DNA of 64,000 nucleotides, taken from Siphonodentalium dalli. Lineage: Eukaryota; Mollusca; Scaphopoda; Gadilida; Siphonodentaliidae. Below the pieces are notes generated by a model. The model saw nothing but the letters and a program-made list of their open reading frames with translations. It searched no databases and was not told the DNA's origin. Where the stretch lies: assembly GCA_032622095.1 (NCBI GenBank), contig CP136066.1, positions 109,205,319 through 109,269,318 of the forward strand. The letters run 5' to 3'. The position numbers and the translations under genes are program-made. This document shows, one piece after another, positions 1-11,774 of this stretch (its first letter is position 1; each line of letters opens with the position of its first letter).

Positions 1-1320
1 CGACTTGGTTTCTTCCGGTGGCGCAACGCTGCTAGTTTCATCCTGGTCATAGATATATTTCCCCCTTCTATGTGGTCTCATATTCCAGGTATCACGGAGA
101 ATCATCTGTCGATCGACCTACAACACGTATTTTTTTTTTTATAAAACCCGATTTTAAGACTACAAATAGCTTTGTGAATACAATTATATTAAACAGAAGA
201 TTTGGTATATTATTTGTCTATAAATTAGGCATGATAAAGTTGTTTATTCTTATTACGCCGAGGGTAATTCAATGTGAAATCTCTTGTTGAAATGAATTTG
301 CCTTGATTGAGGGTTCTAACAATATTGTGCTCTCCCTTTTGGTATGCACCGAACGTTTTCGTGAGATTTCAGTTCTAAACATAGCCCCATTTACTGTCTC
401 GGGAATGTGATAAGAAATATAAACTAATATTGACATTAATTGATATAGACGCTTTTCCGGACAGATGCCGTCGATTCTTATCTGTTATGTTATTCTCCGG
501 ACCCTATATAAAACTTGCTAGGAAGAGGTACACTATCTCTAGTAAGTTTACCTTTCTCCACTAAATGGATTCTCTTAATCGGTTATAAGAGTACGCACAT
601 TGGAATAGTCTTTTATTCATTTGGAGGGATGTTAGGAAAATATAAACGGACGGACAGAAAATTTAAATACAGAAGGATTAATATTTATTGGTGGGAAATG
701 TTCAGATAATAAGTTCAAGAGATGTGGCCGTTTTGAACTTATAACTGAACATGTCTACTCGTCTAAGAGCAGTTAGTGAAGAAAAGTGTAACAAAGGGCT
801 GAGTATATTCATGGGCATCGTGTAAATTATTATGTTATCATAATTATAATGTCAATATTCATATCAGCATGATATTTTTCAGCATGCGTTTAATCATAAT
901 TGGGCAATTTATATAACTAAAGGTTTTTTTTTTCATTTTGGCATATAGATGTTTCATAACAACCCGCGGATTGCTAAATATACTTTTATTATCTCAACAT
1001 GTTCTCCAAATGAATACGGACCGTTCTGCACTTGCATTATATGTCGGCTGGGATAGGGATTGGGTTTCAGAAAAAGTATTTTGGTTTAAAAAGATTCGGT
1101 GTAGAGAATCATCTTGATAGTTCCGGAATAATTCGGAATAAAGAACACACTTTTGATAAACTTATGGGACCTCCGGAACAAAGAGCCTTCGAAACAAAGA
1201 ACCCTAACCATGCACATATAGAGACGACGATGAACATACCGTATTGAGCTTTATGGTGGTGCGGATCTGATGTACATGTGAATACAGGATTAACACGAAA
1301 ATCCACCACATATGTACATG
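1..1320. other. Non-coding stretch downstream of the filamin-like gene
   Basis: No convincing gene is seen. It holds one inverted copy of a dispersed hairpin repeat (about 580-770) and AT-rich sequence. A TTTATT at about 984 would read AATAAA on the minus strand, so it could be the polyadenylation signal of the filamin-like gene if its last exon runs to the stop at 1321. Confidence 0.5.
580..770 (-). repeat. Dispersed hairpin repeat, copy 1 (reverse orientation)
   Basis: The core reads GGGAAATGTTCAGATAATAA followed by an imperfect inverted copy ending in TTATAACTGAACATG. The same hairpin with related flanks recurs at 3.78-3.92, 4.43-4.64 and 30.79-30.97 kb, and partly at 51.24-51.35 kb. Flanks shared with the 4.4 kb copy include the reverse complement of ACATCCCTCCAAATGAATAA. 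Confidence 0.6.
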
Positions 1321-1425
1321 TTAATATACGTTGTGCCCCAAAAATGTTCTACATATATTAAATCGATGTAATTTGGATTGCAATGAGGCACGTGAGCACA
1401 TGATTCTATATGTAACAATCCGTAC

Positions 1426-3585
1426 CTGTGTGTATGAATTATTTTCAGAACCATGGCTGCTGACACTGGAATCGCTGTCTATATCCCGCGTGTCCTCACT
1501 GCCCTGGGGTGGACCAAATGTGAAGGAAAATGCGTCGGTCGTTTTGATCGCCGACACGTTGTCGATGTCCAAAGGAACGAGTATATTATGGCAATTGGTT
1601 GTGAACGGTTCCATGGGAGAATCCCTTGTGCGTTCCCCCACCACTGGGATGCCGGGAGGCAACGGGAAGTTCGTAGCGAAGTCATTGTGATCTCTGATCG
1701 TAAGATCTTTTCTCCCGCTTTCGTCACAATGTCCTCCGCTCAACCAAGATTTAGTAATTTCGCCACGAGGTACCGCACTTTGAACATCACCATGGGTTGA
1801 GTCTCGAATGTAATTATAATCGTTCTGTTCAATTGTAACCGCATCGACTGAAAGAACACCACGACAGAACACATTCTGAGTACCGAGTGACTGCGTTCGT
1901 TGTACGGGAAAATAACGCTGATCTCGTTTCAACTCGTTGCTGGCGGCCGAGGACAGTTCCGGCGTACTATCTTTAGTGCTACTCAAATTATTCGAACCAA
2001 AGTTGCATATACTTGTCACTTTCGACTCACAGGGGCTTAAATTCGGATCAACAGTGAGTATATATCTGATGAGCGTATCGCCGTATCCTTTCTCGCGAAG
2101 GTACTGCACAAGAGCCTCGTTGTTCACTTGTGAGCACGATGAGTTGCAGTTAAGTTTTTCAATGGAGTCTGGTTGAGTTTGTTGGCGGGTATCATGGTTT
2201 ATCTCCTCAACTTCTTGGTCGTTCGGATCTTTCGAGTTGCGTTGGGAAGATGAAGGTCCTACGTTGTCATCCTGAAATTTCCTCAAAATTGTATCACAGA
2301 AAGCTTCTGTGTTCTCATATATTGCTTCAGTTTTCTCTTCTTCCAATTGCATTGGCAAAGTTTCGAAATTACACGGCGTCAGTCGGTCATCTATTGTACG
2401 TGCATTCAACGGAGTATCAACATTTACAGGCTGGATAGAGCCTTCGATATCAACAGAGCAAGGACCATCTGGTGTTAAAGGCTCTTCTGCTATATCAGAC
2501 CTTGCAATACCATCAGAAACGTTCCACAGAAAACTGGTATTACAATCATCATCGATGTGTTGCTGTGTGTACACCTGGTGCCATTCAGCACGACTCGGAT
2601 GTGAATATACATCAAGACTGTTTTTACTCTTCCATGAGTTCTGTTTACTCCCATCTTTTGGCGAATAAACTTCGAGGCTCGACGATGTAATTCTATTTAG
2701 AGCCATCAACGCCACAGTCTCAACAGTTCTGTTGGTGGCATGCGAATTATCTTGTATACGATTTTGATGTATTGGTACCTTCTCAAAAGACGCGAATGTG
2801 GAGTTGTCAAAAGAACTTGGAGAGTTTTGACTGTCATAATAACCGGTGAAGTAGCGCTTAAGGATCCTTCTCTTTTTAATTTTCATCATCGTGACGTTGC
2901 CCTCGCCTTGTGACGACTGCAGACTAGAATTACCGACGGAACTCATTCTGCACAATGAACCGCGATAGCTATCACCGGGTTCAGTGTTATTTTTAGAACA
3001 CAATGGACTATTTGCGGAACTGAAATGGCGCATGCGGAAAGCAACCCTTTTGTCGTGGCAAGGTGGCTTTACGGCCACACTGAATGGGCTACCATCTATC
3101 TTTGTTCCGTTGCATTTGATCACTATAAAATGGGTTATATCTACTACTGGCTCATAGGATATCATGCATCTATTGACGCCATGATACTGGAGCTCAAATT
3201 TCAAATACATGTGTTCCACCTTAGCATTCTTAGAATCTCTAATATGTTCATCCACTATTGAATAAACTTTCGGAAGAGAGTGTATGTTCGAATATATTTT
3301 AAAGTTTGGACATATTATTTTGATGGATATGTCTGATTCCTTGCCTCGTTTAATATAAAGACTAAAGAAAGCAGCCTTATTAACAACCGCAGACGACAAT
3401 CCGTTGCCCTTCGCTATGCACTGATTAGACAGACTCTGCTTCCGGTATAGGTCGCTGGATTTAAGGCGCATGCGCGCTTCTGGGTTCTTCTTGTGGTATG
3501 ACCATCGGAGGTACACGAGGAATTTGTGAAGTTTCGATCCCGATTCGTCTGTGCCTTCAGCGATTTCCTCTGCCGTGATCAAACT
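1426..3585 (-). CDS. Filamin-like protein, third visible exon: end of CH2, filamin repeat, disordered tail
   Basis: A 754-codon open region follows a good acceptor (polypyrimidine then TTTTTGCAG, exon starting at 3585, phase 0). Its first residues, LITAEEIA, match the end of the second calponin-homology domain of filamins (usually VITPEEI). After a basic stretch comes one Ig-like filamin repeat, about 70-170 residues into the exon, ending in GSPFSVAV, which is the family's closing motif. The rest, about 540 residues, is Ser/Asn/Asp-rich and looks disordered. The frame ends at TAA (1321-1323), but a strong donor (CACACAG|GTACGG) lies at 1426 in phase 0, so the exon may end there and splice to exons outside the window. 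Filamins cross-link actin; with one repeat visible this is at most a filamin-like protein. The 771-codon reading from 3636 includes intron at its start. Confidence 0.75.
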
Positions 3586-3779
3586 CTGCAAAAAGGGCAA
3601 ATAAACTCTAAATATGGACGTAGCTAAGGGTATCACCCTAACATTCGCACTTAACTTGACTTAAGCTTCGGGTAGCCATATTAAAGTAGATCCAAACGGG
3701 CGAATACAGCTAGACTAGGTGTCAAAAGCAATCGCATCTGCACATGGGGGTTAAAAATGTCCCAAGTTACAAATATATA

Positions 3780-3925
3780 TACCCTGTCTAGTGTCTATAC
3801 TAAATACTCATGTATGAGTAGTCCACAAAGGAAATGTTCAGGTAATAAGTTCAGCAATGGTGTTGAAATTATTATCTGAACATTTCCCACCAATTAATTT
3901 GAATCATTCTGTTCCTCTTCTAGTA
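3780..3925 (+). repeat. Dispersed hairpin repeat, copy 2 (intronic)
   Basis: It starts near CCCTGTCTAGTGTC, carries GGAAATGTTCAGGTAATAAG and its inverted partner TTATTATCTGAACATTTCCC, and lies in the intron between the CH2 exon and the filamin-repeat exon. Confidence 0.65.
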
Positions 3926-4142
3926 CAAATAAACATTCGATAAAAGATGAGCCTGCCAATGGTCGTGTGGACAAGCTCCGGCTTTCAAGAACCACGTATT
4001 TCGCCTATTTACACCATAAAGAATGCGACATATTACATGATGTAACGTCCCAATTCAAAATATGTCAGTTGACGTTCTTAAATCAGAGCAACATGGAAGC
4101 ATTAATTTAGCAGAGACCAAAAGTAATTTAGAGTGTAGTTAC

Positions 4143-4369
4143 CAGCGGGACGTCGAAATAATCTCGTGCTAGTCCCATCGCGCGTTTGCAGTTCTTCAGT
4201 GGGTGTACAGGGTGAACGTCTGCTAGTAGATGTTTGTCTCTTCCATGAAGGTTGACCAGGAGTAGACACAGTGCTATACCGTCTTGCCACGAGCGGTTGA
4301 AGTCTCTAACCTTGACTTGTGTTACATGACCGTTTATCCATTCCAACAACAACACCTTCCTCTGTTTCC
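4143..4369 (-). CDS. Filamin-like protein, second visible exon: CH2 actin-binding domain
   Basis: A 227 bp exon between acceptor CCATTGTAG (exon from 4369, phase 1) and donor CTG|GTAACT (ends 4143, phase 0). It encodes most of a calponin-homology domain: LLLEWINGH, then FNRSWQDGIALCLLLVNL, then a helix ending ARDYFDVPL. The FN..W.DG.AL..L pattern is that of the second CH domain of filamin/actinin-type actin-binding domains (family knowledge). Joining in phase to the 3585 exon gives a continuous domain. In-phase joining to the 6023 exon gives FFTSGKQRKVLLLEW, the usual basic linker before CH2. The exon identification is strong. Whether the parent protein is an orthodox filamin is less certain. 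Confidence 0.85.
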
Positions 4370-4424
4370 CTACAATGGCAGAAGACAACTAGTGAGATAA
4401 ACTCACCAGACACGAGGGACATGT

Positions 4425-4645
4425 TATAAACCCTGTCTATAATAAATCGTCATTAATGAGTAGTTATCCCATAGGAAATGTTCAGATATATAATAAATAT
4501 CGTTGGACTTATTATCTAAACATTTCCCTCAATAAATAGGGCTCCTTCTGCACTTTTATTAATCTGTCGTCTGCTGTTATCACCTTAACATCCCTCCAAA
4601 TGAATAAATAACTGTTCCAATTCACATTTTTATAACTGAATGGAA
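4425..4645 (+). repeat. Dispersed hairpin repeat, copy 3 (intronic)
   Basis: Same family as the copy at 3.78 kb: CCCTGTCTATAATAAATCG, GGAAATGTTCAGATATATAA, then the inverted arm TTATTATCTAAACATTTCCC. The 3' flank (CCCTCCAAATGAATAA) is shared, reverse complemented, with the copy at 0.6 kb. Confidence 0.65.
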
Positions 4646-5828
4646 GAATCCATTTATTACCGGAAGGGTTAACTTATGTTATGTTTTTGGCTACGCTCAC
4701 GCATATGACAAAATTCCTCGTCATTCAGTCGTGCAATACTATGTAAAATGCTATCTATTGCACTCGTTTGAGCGAAACATTTAAGTTACAGAGTATGTGA
4801 CTTCGACCAATATGTTGGTTGTTTGAGTTATATCATCATTGAGTTTTTTTCTAGATATTTTAAGCTAATTTCGGCAAATGTCAGCCATATACTACTTATT
4901 GTAACTTATGCAGTTACATATATATCACTGTTCACGGGTTTAGTAAACCGCGGTACACATGTATTTCATAGGCGCTTTGTCCATATATGACACAACGAAC
5001 ATCTATCACAAATTGCCTGAAAAAATGACAGGCAAATTTTTCAGCCTTCATGGAATGACAACGGGTCACAACAAATGCCTACAATTTAACGAAGTACCAC
5101 GAACCAATACATGCACTAGATCAGTGATCCAGCTTTTCGATGATTCCATAAATTTGAGTATGTATCTTCAATTGCGGCAGATATAGTTTATGAAAATTGG
5201 CCATATGCCATCAATTTTAAAATTAGCCATCTCTGCGCTACCTTAAAGTTTAACGGACATGGCTCGTATTAACCCAGACAATTGTGTGTACATATCTACG
5301 CGGAAACCTTCCGAACAAATGATCGATATACCGCTGAAAATACGTCTTTTGTTTCTTATATTTTTCGATAAATTTGAGATAGTTTCGTTTGTGCCGGTCT
5401 AACTTTTTAAATCAGCCGCCGCTTAAATATTGAAACTGTATATATACCATGGGAAGAATATCTAGAGCCGTCGTCGCCCTGAAACATGTATGGTAGCTAC
5501 TACATAATTTAGATGACTAAACCGAAGAGAAAGCAGAGCGTCAAGTTTTTAACTATAGGTTCGTGTTGAGATAACGCAATATACCATTTTTCGGACAGTC
5601 GCGCGTTATTCCGTTTCCGATTCCAGAATTCTAATGAATATAAATGGCATTTTTGCTCGTGTCTGATTTTTGTGTTCGAAGTTGTATTTTTTATGACTTA
5701 AATGCGCCTTTCTGGAAAATATTATGCTCGTAGAAAGGTGATTCATGTATTTCGATACCAGTGAAAATTCAAAGGCGAATATTATTAGGTGTATTTTGGA
5801 GCGCAAACCGCCATGTGGATTAACTCAC
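4646..5828. other. Intron of the filamin-like gene, nothing further recognised
   Basis: AT-rich sequence between the CH2 exon and the upstream exon. The short ORFs have no recognisable domain and no splice signals that would place them in the gene. Confidence 0.5.
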
Positions 5829-6023
5829 CGGATGTGAAGAAATCGACGATGATTTCTGGGATAGTTGGTTTGATGAGCCACCTCCCGTTGCTTGCGTAGT
5901 AAATCTCATCAAGTCTCGTCATCACGAGATTGTACGGATTAAGCGACCACAGTAATCGTACGAGCGACACCAACCAGCCGTAGACAATCCTGACAATTTT
6001 TAAAAGGTTCCGAGCCATTTTGT
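5829..6023 (-). CDS. Filamin-like protein, first visible exon: possible end of CH1 and linker
   Basis: A 195 bp exon with acceptor GCCTATTTCAG (starts 6023) and donor ATCCG|GTGAGT (ends 5829, phase 1), in phase with the 4369 exon. The peptide KIVRIVYGWLVSLVRLLW weakly fits the last helix of filamin CH1 (pattern IV.G.L...L..L.W.L), followed by a linker of about 45 residues. An ATG at 6018-6016 sits in strong context (A at -3, G at +4), so this may instead be the start exon of a protein with only part of CH1. I found no CH1 5' half on the minus strand upstream. Exon borders are well supported; the CH1 reading is inference. Confidence 0.6.
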
Positions 6024-6329
6024 CTGAAATAGGCAAAGAGTTGTGTGTAACATAATGTTTTTCGCCTTCCGTGCCACATCCACGGAACACTACTATGATG
6101 GTGACATATTTTATTGTTAATCCCAAAACGAAGATGAGTACATATATAATTGTTTATAAGTGAGAGATAGACAGTAGGGAGAACAATGGGGATGGTGGCA
6201 CATGTTATTTCAACTTAGAAAAGCTATATACTGCTTCCCTAATTGTTTATCAAATTGACAAAAACAAGGGGTACGCATCTAAGATGCTATGTCGAGTTTA
6301 TTGGCAGTCGAAAATAACTTCTGCCAATA

Positions 6330-7228
6330 ACTTGGCAATAAGGCCCACACAAGGCCCAAAAAGTCGGACAAACCTGGTTTTCGAACTCGTCTGAGATATT
6401 ATTGCAATAGAATTATATACCAAATATAAATTTAATGATTGGTTAATATCTCATAGAGTTATCGCGCTAACGGTGATAAAAATGCTAAATATAGACAAAC
6501 TAAGGCACATAACTCCGGGGAAAAAATTCGGACAAACCTGGTTTTCGAACTCGTCCGAGATATTGTTGCAAGAGACTTATATACCAAATTATGTTTGAAT
6601 AAGTTAATATTTAATTGAGTTATCGCGCTAGCGGTGAAAAAAATGATAAAAATAGACAAACTAAGGCCCATAACTCCGGGGAAAAATTCGGACAAACCAG
6701 GTTTTCGAACTCGTCCGAGATATTGTTGCAAGAGACTCATATTTCAAATATGGTTTGAATCAGTTAATATTTGATTCAGTTATCGCGCTAACGGTGAAAA
6801 ACATGCTAAAAATAGACAAACTAAGGCCCATAACTCCGGGGGAAAAATTCGGACAAACCTGGTTTTCGAACTCGTCCGAGATATTGTTGCAAGAGACTCA
6901 TATATCAAATATGGTTTGAATCAGTTAATATTTGATTCAGTTATCGCGCTAACGGTGAAAACATGCTAAAAATAGACAAACTAAGGCCCATAACTCTGGG
7001 GAAAAAATTCGGACAAACCTGGTTTTCGAACTCGTCCGAGATATTGTTGCAAGAGACTCATATATCAAATATGGTTTGAATCAGTTAATATTTGATTCAG
7101 TTATCGCGCTAGCGGTGAAAACATGCTAAACATAGACAAACTAAGGCCCATAACTCCGGGGAAAAAATTCGGACAAGCTGGTTTTCGAACTCGTCCGAGA
7201 TATTGTTGCAAGAGACTCATATATCAAA
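6330..7228. repeat. ~161 bp tandem satellite, about 5.5 units
   Basis: The phrase GGACAAACCTGGTTTTCGAA begins at about 6367 and recurs roughly every 161-164 bp, with the last copy altered to GGACAAGCTGG. Each unit also has CATAACTCCGGGGAAAAA, GATATTGTTGCAAGAGACT and GAGTTATCGCGCTA. Outer units are more diverged than inner ones, as expected of a local array. The array stops inside a unit at about 7228 (after TATATCAAATA) and the remainder of a unit reappears at 11.4 kb. Confidence 0.9.
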
Positions 7229-7491
7229 TAGCGCAGATTTTAGCAAAATCAGATAATTGCATAGGGTGGAAGTCCGCTTCATTTTCCGATCATTCCAAGT
7301 TTTAGTAGTTGTGACGTCCTAAAGTTATTAATAGTTTTGAGGTATATTCCCTTCATTCGAGTTTTCACCGTGGTGCTGGCGAGTCGTACATTTTAAATTT
7401 ATTTTCTGTTTTGTTTTTAAACAAACATTGATATACACACAACTACATTGACACAACGAAGAAAACTGCTATCATCTATATATCATCAATC

Positions 7492-8437
7492 ATGGATTGC
7501 GACAAAGACTCAGATTACGGTAGTCTGTGCGGGGAACAAATTAGTGTGAACTTTGAATCCGACGAAAAAATCAAGAATTTAGAATTGGAACTAGTGAAGG
7601 TTGAACAAGTATTGAGGGCTACGAAACAATGGTATATGACTCATTTAACCCAAATAATAACAACAACAAAAGAAGAACTAAAGAAAATCACTGATAAATG
7701 TTGTGGCTTAAGTTTAAATTCAACTACTAGTATACATGTAGCACGTACATTTAGTGGGCAGGACTCGGATGATAAAAACACTGGAGAAACCGATATTGCA
7801 AAAGAACAATTCCAGAACATTCAAAGCAGTTCATATCTTGAGTGAAGCACCGACCCTTGACAATTTTAAAACTAATATTTCATGTTCCAAGAATTCAAAT
7901 ATTCACTTGGAAAACAAAGTGCACTCAATCAGTTCATATACACAGACGCCAAGAACGTTTGTTCATCAGCCACTGGATTGTGAAGAAGCAAATGCGGGGG
8001 AGTTTCAAAAATCACACGAACCACCTCTTAGCCATATCTGCAGTCATACTGTTTCCATGTCATTTGATGGGACAAAGATATGTCATGATACTGGTAATAG
8101 TATGATAGAACTTCCTCAATGTGAATCACCTGCCAATAATGAGACTGTTATGCACAAAAAATGTTGTGAAATAAGACATTCCCGGAGAAAAATGTGTTCA
8201 TCAGCACAATATAAACAGAAAGCAGACAGCACAGAGAATGTTTGGTTCTGTACCAAATATCAGTCAAACAAATGTCGTTTCCAACAGCCACACCTTTGCT
8301 TTGTAAATGGAATTCAAAGGACTGTTCGTCATATTTGTGCCACATGCTGGCTTCAAGACAAAGTTGTACGGTCACATCCCGAGTGTTCAAATGTTTGTCC
8401 TAATCATGATGTCATTATAAAAACTCACAGTTCTTAA
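7492..8437 (+). pseudogene. Frameshifted ORF: coiled coil plus Cys/His zinc-binding C-terminus, family unknown
   Basis: The first part (7492-7845, 117 codons, start MDCDKDSDYG) has an acidic N-terminus and a likely coiled coil around residues 23-65 (EKIKNLELELVKVEQVL). The frame stops at 7843-7845, while the +1 frame stays open from before 7754 to 8437. Its end has a Cys/His cluster: FCTKYQSNKC, then H.LC, then RHICATCW, then HPECSNVCPNHD, which probably binds zinc. Both parts read as one protein of about 310 residues if a +1 shift occurs between about 7754 and 7845. I do not recognise the family. A gag-like or ORF1-like nucleic-acid-binding protein of a transposon is possible. Options are a decayed copy, a sequencing error, or programmed +1 frameshifting. 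Confidence 0.5.
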
Positions 8438-8439
8438 TT

Positions 8440-11395
8440 ATTTACAAACCTGTATGCAGATTGTTGATATATTGTTTGGTTGATGAGTACATGTACTATA
8501 CAGTCTTACAGATGTGTGTTCAGTTTACTCACAATTCTTCCGTATTTCAACCATCATTTGTCTTCAGGTTTGACATTACCAGACAGAAATAATTATATTT
8601 CAGTGATACATACCTACACGTACATGTTATAACTGACCGTTTGGAAATTTACTTTATGATTTGCAATCTTATCCGTGTGTTAACAACCTTAAATTGCAAG
8701 ACGAAGTTAATTAAATTAAAACTAAATTAATTAAAAAGTATACATGAATCAAGAATAGAAATTTAATTGAGATTGAAGCTTTTCGTAGTTCAAACTTTTT
8801 GTGTTTATATGATATTGTTTTATCAGCTATTAGGCATACAAATTTCGACTATTGTTTGGTGTTCCAATTAGGACTAATGTTGGCACACTGCCCAACAAGT
8901 AGAATCATTACTATTCTTTACTGTGCTATAATACTATAATATAATACGGTTTTTCATGTACTTCCGGACTTACATGTACCAGTACTTTACAATCGTGTAA
9001 TTTTTAATCAAGATTTCAACAAACAAAAAACAAAACAAAAACAAAAAAACTAAATTTCTGTGTCACATTAATTTATAGTTTCATTGGTACTACCGGTATT
9101 CCTATTGATCTACTGGTACACCCCATAAGTCGCCTACATGTATTAATAGGTGTCTCTCACTTATAGAAGCTATTATTTATCTACTACATTATTGCATAGT
9201 GCATCAATTTAAATCATAAATTTTCTTCATTTGAATCTTTTCATGGACTATTTGAGTACATGTACATGTATATTTAGCAACACTAAATTATTTTAATTGT
9301 CAATAATATGTGAAACAATGAAATTAATTGAGATTTGAATTTTGTTTAAGTTACAACTTGTTCGTGACTTCGTGTTCATATGTTTGCACCACTATGCAAA
9401 CAGTTGAAAGATTGTTATAATTTGAAGTTCCTATTTGGACCATTGGCATACTGCCTTACATGTTAAATATTGTTACATGCACCGTATGTATCAAAATGAA
9501 TACTACTTTCCATTTTTCTTGTACGTCCTACAGGTAACTCACATGTACAGTATTTTTACAATCGTGCAATTTTTGAGTCAAGATTTCAACATGTCATGGA
9601 CTATTTGAGTACATGTATAATTAGAAACATTAAATGGTTTCATTTGTCAATAATATGTGCAACAATGGAAATTAAATTAGATTTGAATTATGTGAAAGTT
9701 GAAACCAGTTCGTGTTCTATGATAGACCGTGTTTTATGATGGGCCGTGTTTAATTGCTTATCATTTATGTCATTAGGCATTAAAAAATTGTCAATGTTTC
9801 AATTACGAATAATGTGCTATTAATACTAATTTGCATACTATCTTACATGTAAATGTTTGTCCCCCGACATTCTGAAATAAAAGGGGGACTGTAGAAACGG
9901 GCTCCGTCCGTCCGTCTGTCACACCTTTGAGTACCTTCATGGCGTAATCATCTCCTCCTACAGATTTCATCCCAGAGATTTGAAACTTCAGAAATAATTG
10001 TTGCCCATATATTGAAGTTGTGCAACATGTATATAGATGACGAATTTTTTTTTTTTGGACAGAGTTATTAACCATTTTCGACTTAGAAAATTTCAACATT
10101 TTTTATAATTTTCAGTATGAGGGTACCTTCATGGTGTAATCGACTCCTCCTACAATTTTGATCGTAGATATTTGAAACTTCAGAGTATTGATAATCCATC
10201 TTTAAGTTGTTTTAATTGTTAATAAAAGGTAAAACAATGGAATTAATTGAGATTTGAATTTTGTGTTCTTATAACTTTATGTTTGTGCCATTATGCAAAC
10301 ATTTTAAAGATTGTTTGATGTTAAGATTGCTTGATGTTCCAATTTGGACTGTTGGCATACTACCCTTCATGTAAATTTTGACTGAAATAAATGTATGATC
10401 GTGTATCATGTACGGTCCAAATAATGTGGTATTAATACCGGTGTGTAATTATTCATGTACTTATTAGTTAAAGGAAATTATTCCATTCAAGTAATATTTT
10501 GTCAAGAATTCAACTGAAAACATTTCTGCTGGGTTACTGGCACATCGTTTTTTAGTTGCATTGGTACAATTCTTTTTATTTAGGTACCGATACAACCTCT
10601 TCTTAATATAGGCTTCTCCCTCATGGGGAAACTCACATATGCATGTACTGGCGAACAACACATCCTTTTAACTCATAGTGTTCCTTCATTTCATGGACTA
10701 ATTTAGTACATGCATAACAGTTGCATTCCGTTTATGTATAGGCCATATATACTTTTGTATCAGTATGGGTGTACGGTACGTTTATAGGTACATATGTGTA
10801 GCATTTTAATGCTCCATGGTGTCACTTAATTTGGAAGCTACTCACAGGCAAACTTGGGTATAGTCCAGACACACATGTACCTTCATGTAATTCGTGTTTC
10901 AAAACCTTTGTTTTAAATATTAAGACGTACTATGTAGTATAGTGTGTAACCCGTTTAACTCTTTCATTTATCTATTTAGTATACATAGACTGAATCTTTG
11001 CCCCCGGTTTGGACCGCTGCTTTGGTGGCCTTTAATTTGATATTTTCTGTGCCACAAGTTACTTGTTTGTGTTTATTTGATTTCTCACATTGTGGTTTGA
11101 CTCATATATGATCGTCGATTTGATTTTGAAATATTTTTGATTGTTGAAGCAATTAATTTGAATTGTCTTATTTGAATTATCAAAGATGTATCAATTTTAA
11201 TTGTTTTATCTACAACAGATGGCTGTTAAATTGTAAATTATATATTTTAATATTGCATATCAAAGAAAATATACAAAAAAAAAATTGTACCTTTTAACGA
11301 CTGTCAGCACCATTGTGGAATACTCTATAGGCTACACTATACTTTATTATATACATACACCTTGTTCTTCTTGTTTCCGAAACCCCTAAATGCAA
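8440..11395. repeat. AT-rich tail with degenerate long-period repeats
   Basis: No gene is seen. Similar blocks recur: CATGGACTATTTGAGTACAT (9242, 9596; related at 10692), GAAATTAATTGAGATTTGAA or close relatives (about 8760, 9320, 9665, 10235), and a GTTCC(A/T)ATT.GGAC...TTGGCA.ACTG block (about 8866, 9428, 10330, related near 9800). Spacings are irregular, a few hundred bases. A GTCCGTCCGTCTGTC run lies near 9905. Confidence 0.55.
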
Positions 11396-11510
11396 TTTGG
11401 TTGTAATCAGTTAATATTTGATTGAGTTATCGCGCTAACAGGTGATAAAATTGCAAAACAGTCATCAAAGATGGATAACTCTTGTCAAAAAGTTCGGACA
11501 TGACCCATTT
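11396..11510. repeat. Detached remnant of the ~161 bp satellite
   Basis: Reads AGTTAATATTTGATTGAGTT, ATCGCGCTAACAGGTGATAA, and a diverged CTTGTCAAAAAGTTCGGACA. It matches the unit at 6.3-7.2 kb from the point at which that array breaks. Confidence 0.7.
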
Positions 11511-11774
11511 TCTACAGGCAGTAAATAGTCATTGGGAGCAACTCACATACCTATTTTTTTTTAATCCGTTCACAAATGTCAAAGTTATAAGGCATTCGTT
11601 AGGTCCGCCCGCCCGCCAACCGTCCCTCGTCAAACCATAAGTCGAGTTTTTGAAAAACTCGACTAATAAAACTGGTTAGAACTGAGGTATAAGTCAATTT
11701 TCTACATTAATTAATCAAAGGGATATATCACGGCTGAAACAAGTCGAATAATGAATAGAATCACAGGACAAATG
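11511..11774. other. Spacer, no gene seen
   Basis: Contains GTCCGCCCGCCCGCC near 11605 and a short inverted repeat (CGAGTTTTTGAAAAACTCG near 11643). No coding signal. Confidence 0.4.

Larger units (their letters stand above)
7229..11395 (+). mobile_element. Probable 4.17 kb insertion interrupting the satellite
   Basis: The satellite unit breaks after TATATCAAATA at about 7228 and resumes with GTTGTAATCAGTTAATATTT at about 11400. The simplest reading is insertion of everything between. The segment carries one frameshifted two-part ORF near its left end and a long AT-rich tail with degenerate internal repeats. I see no terminal repeats, reverse transcriptase or transposase. It could be a non-autonomous element, a processed retrocopy, or a segment duplicated together with satellite edges. 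The junctions are read by eye. Confidence 0.5.

Noticed and set aside
1331-1800. Plus-strand ORFs opposite the filamin-like exon
   Set aside because: They are antisense readings of the coding exon with no domain of their own.
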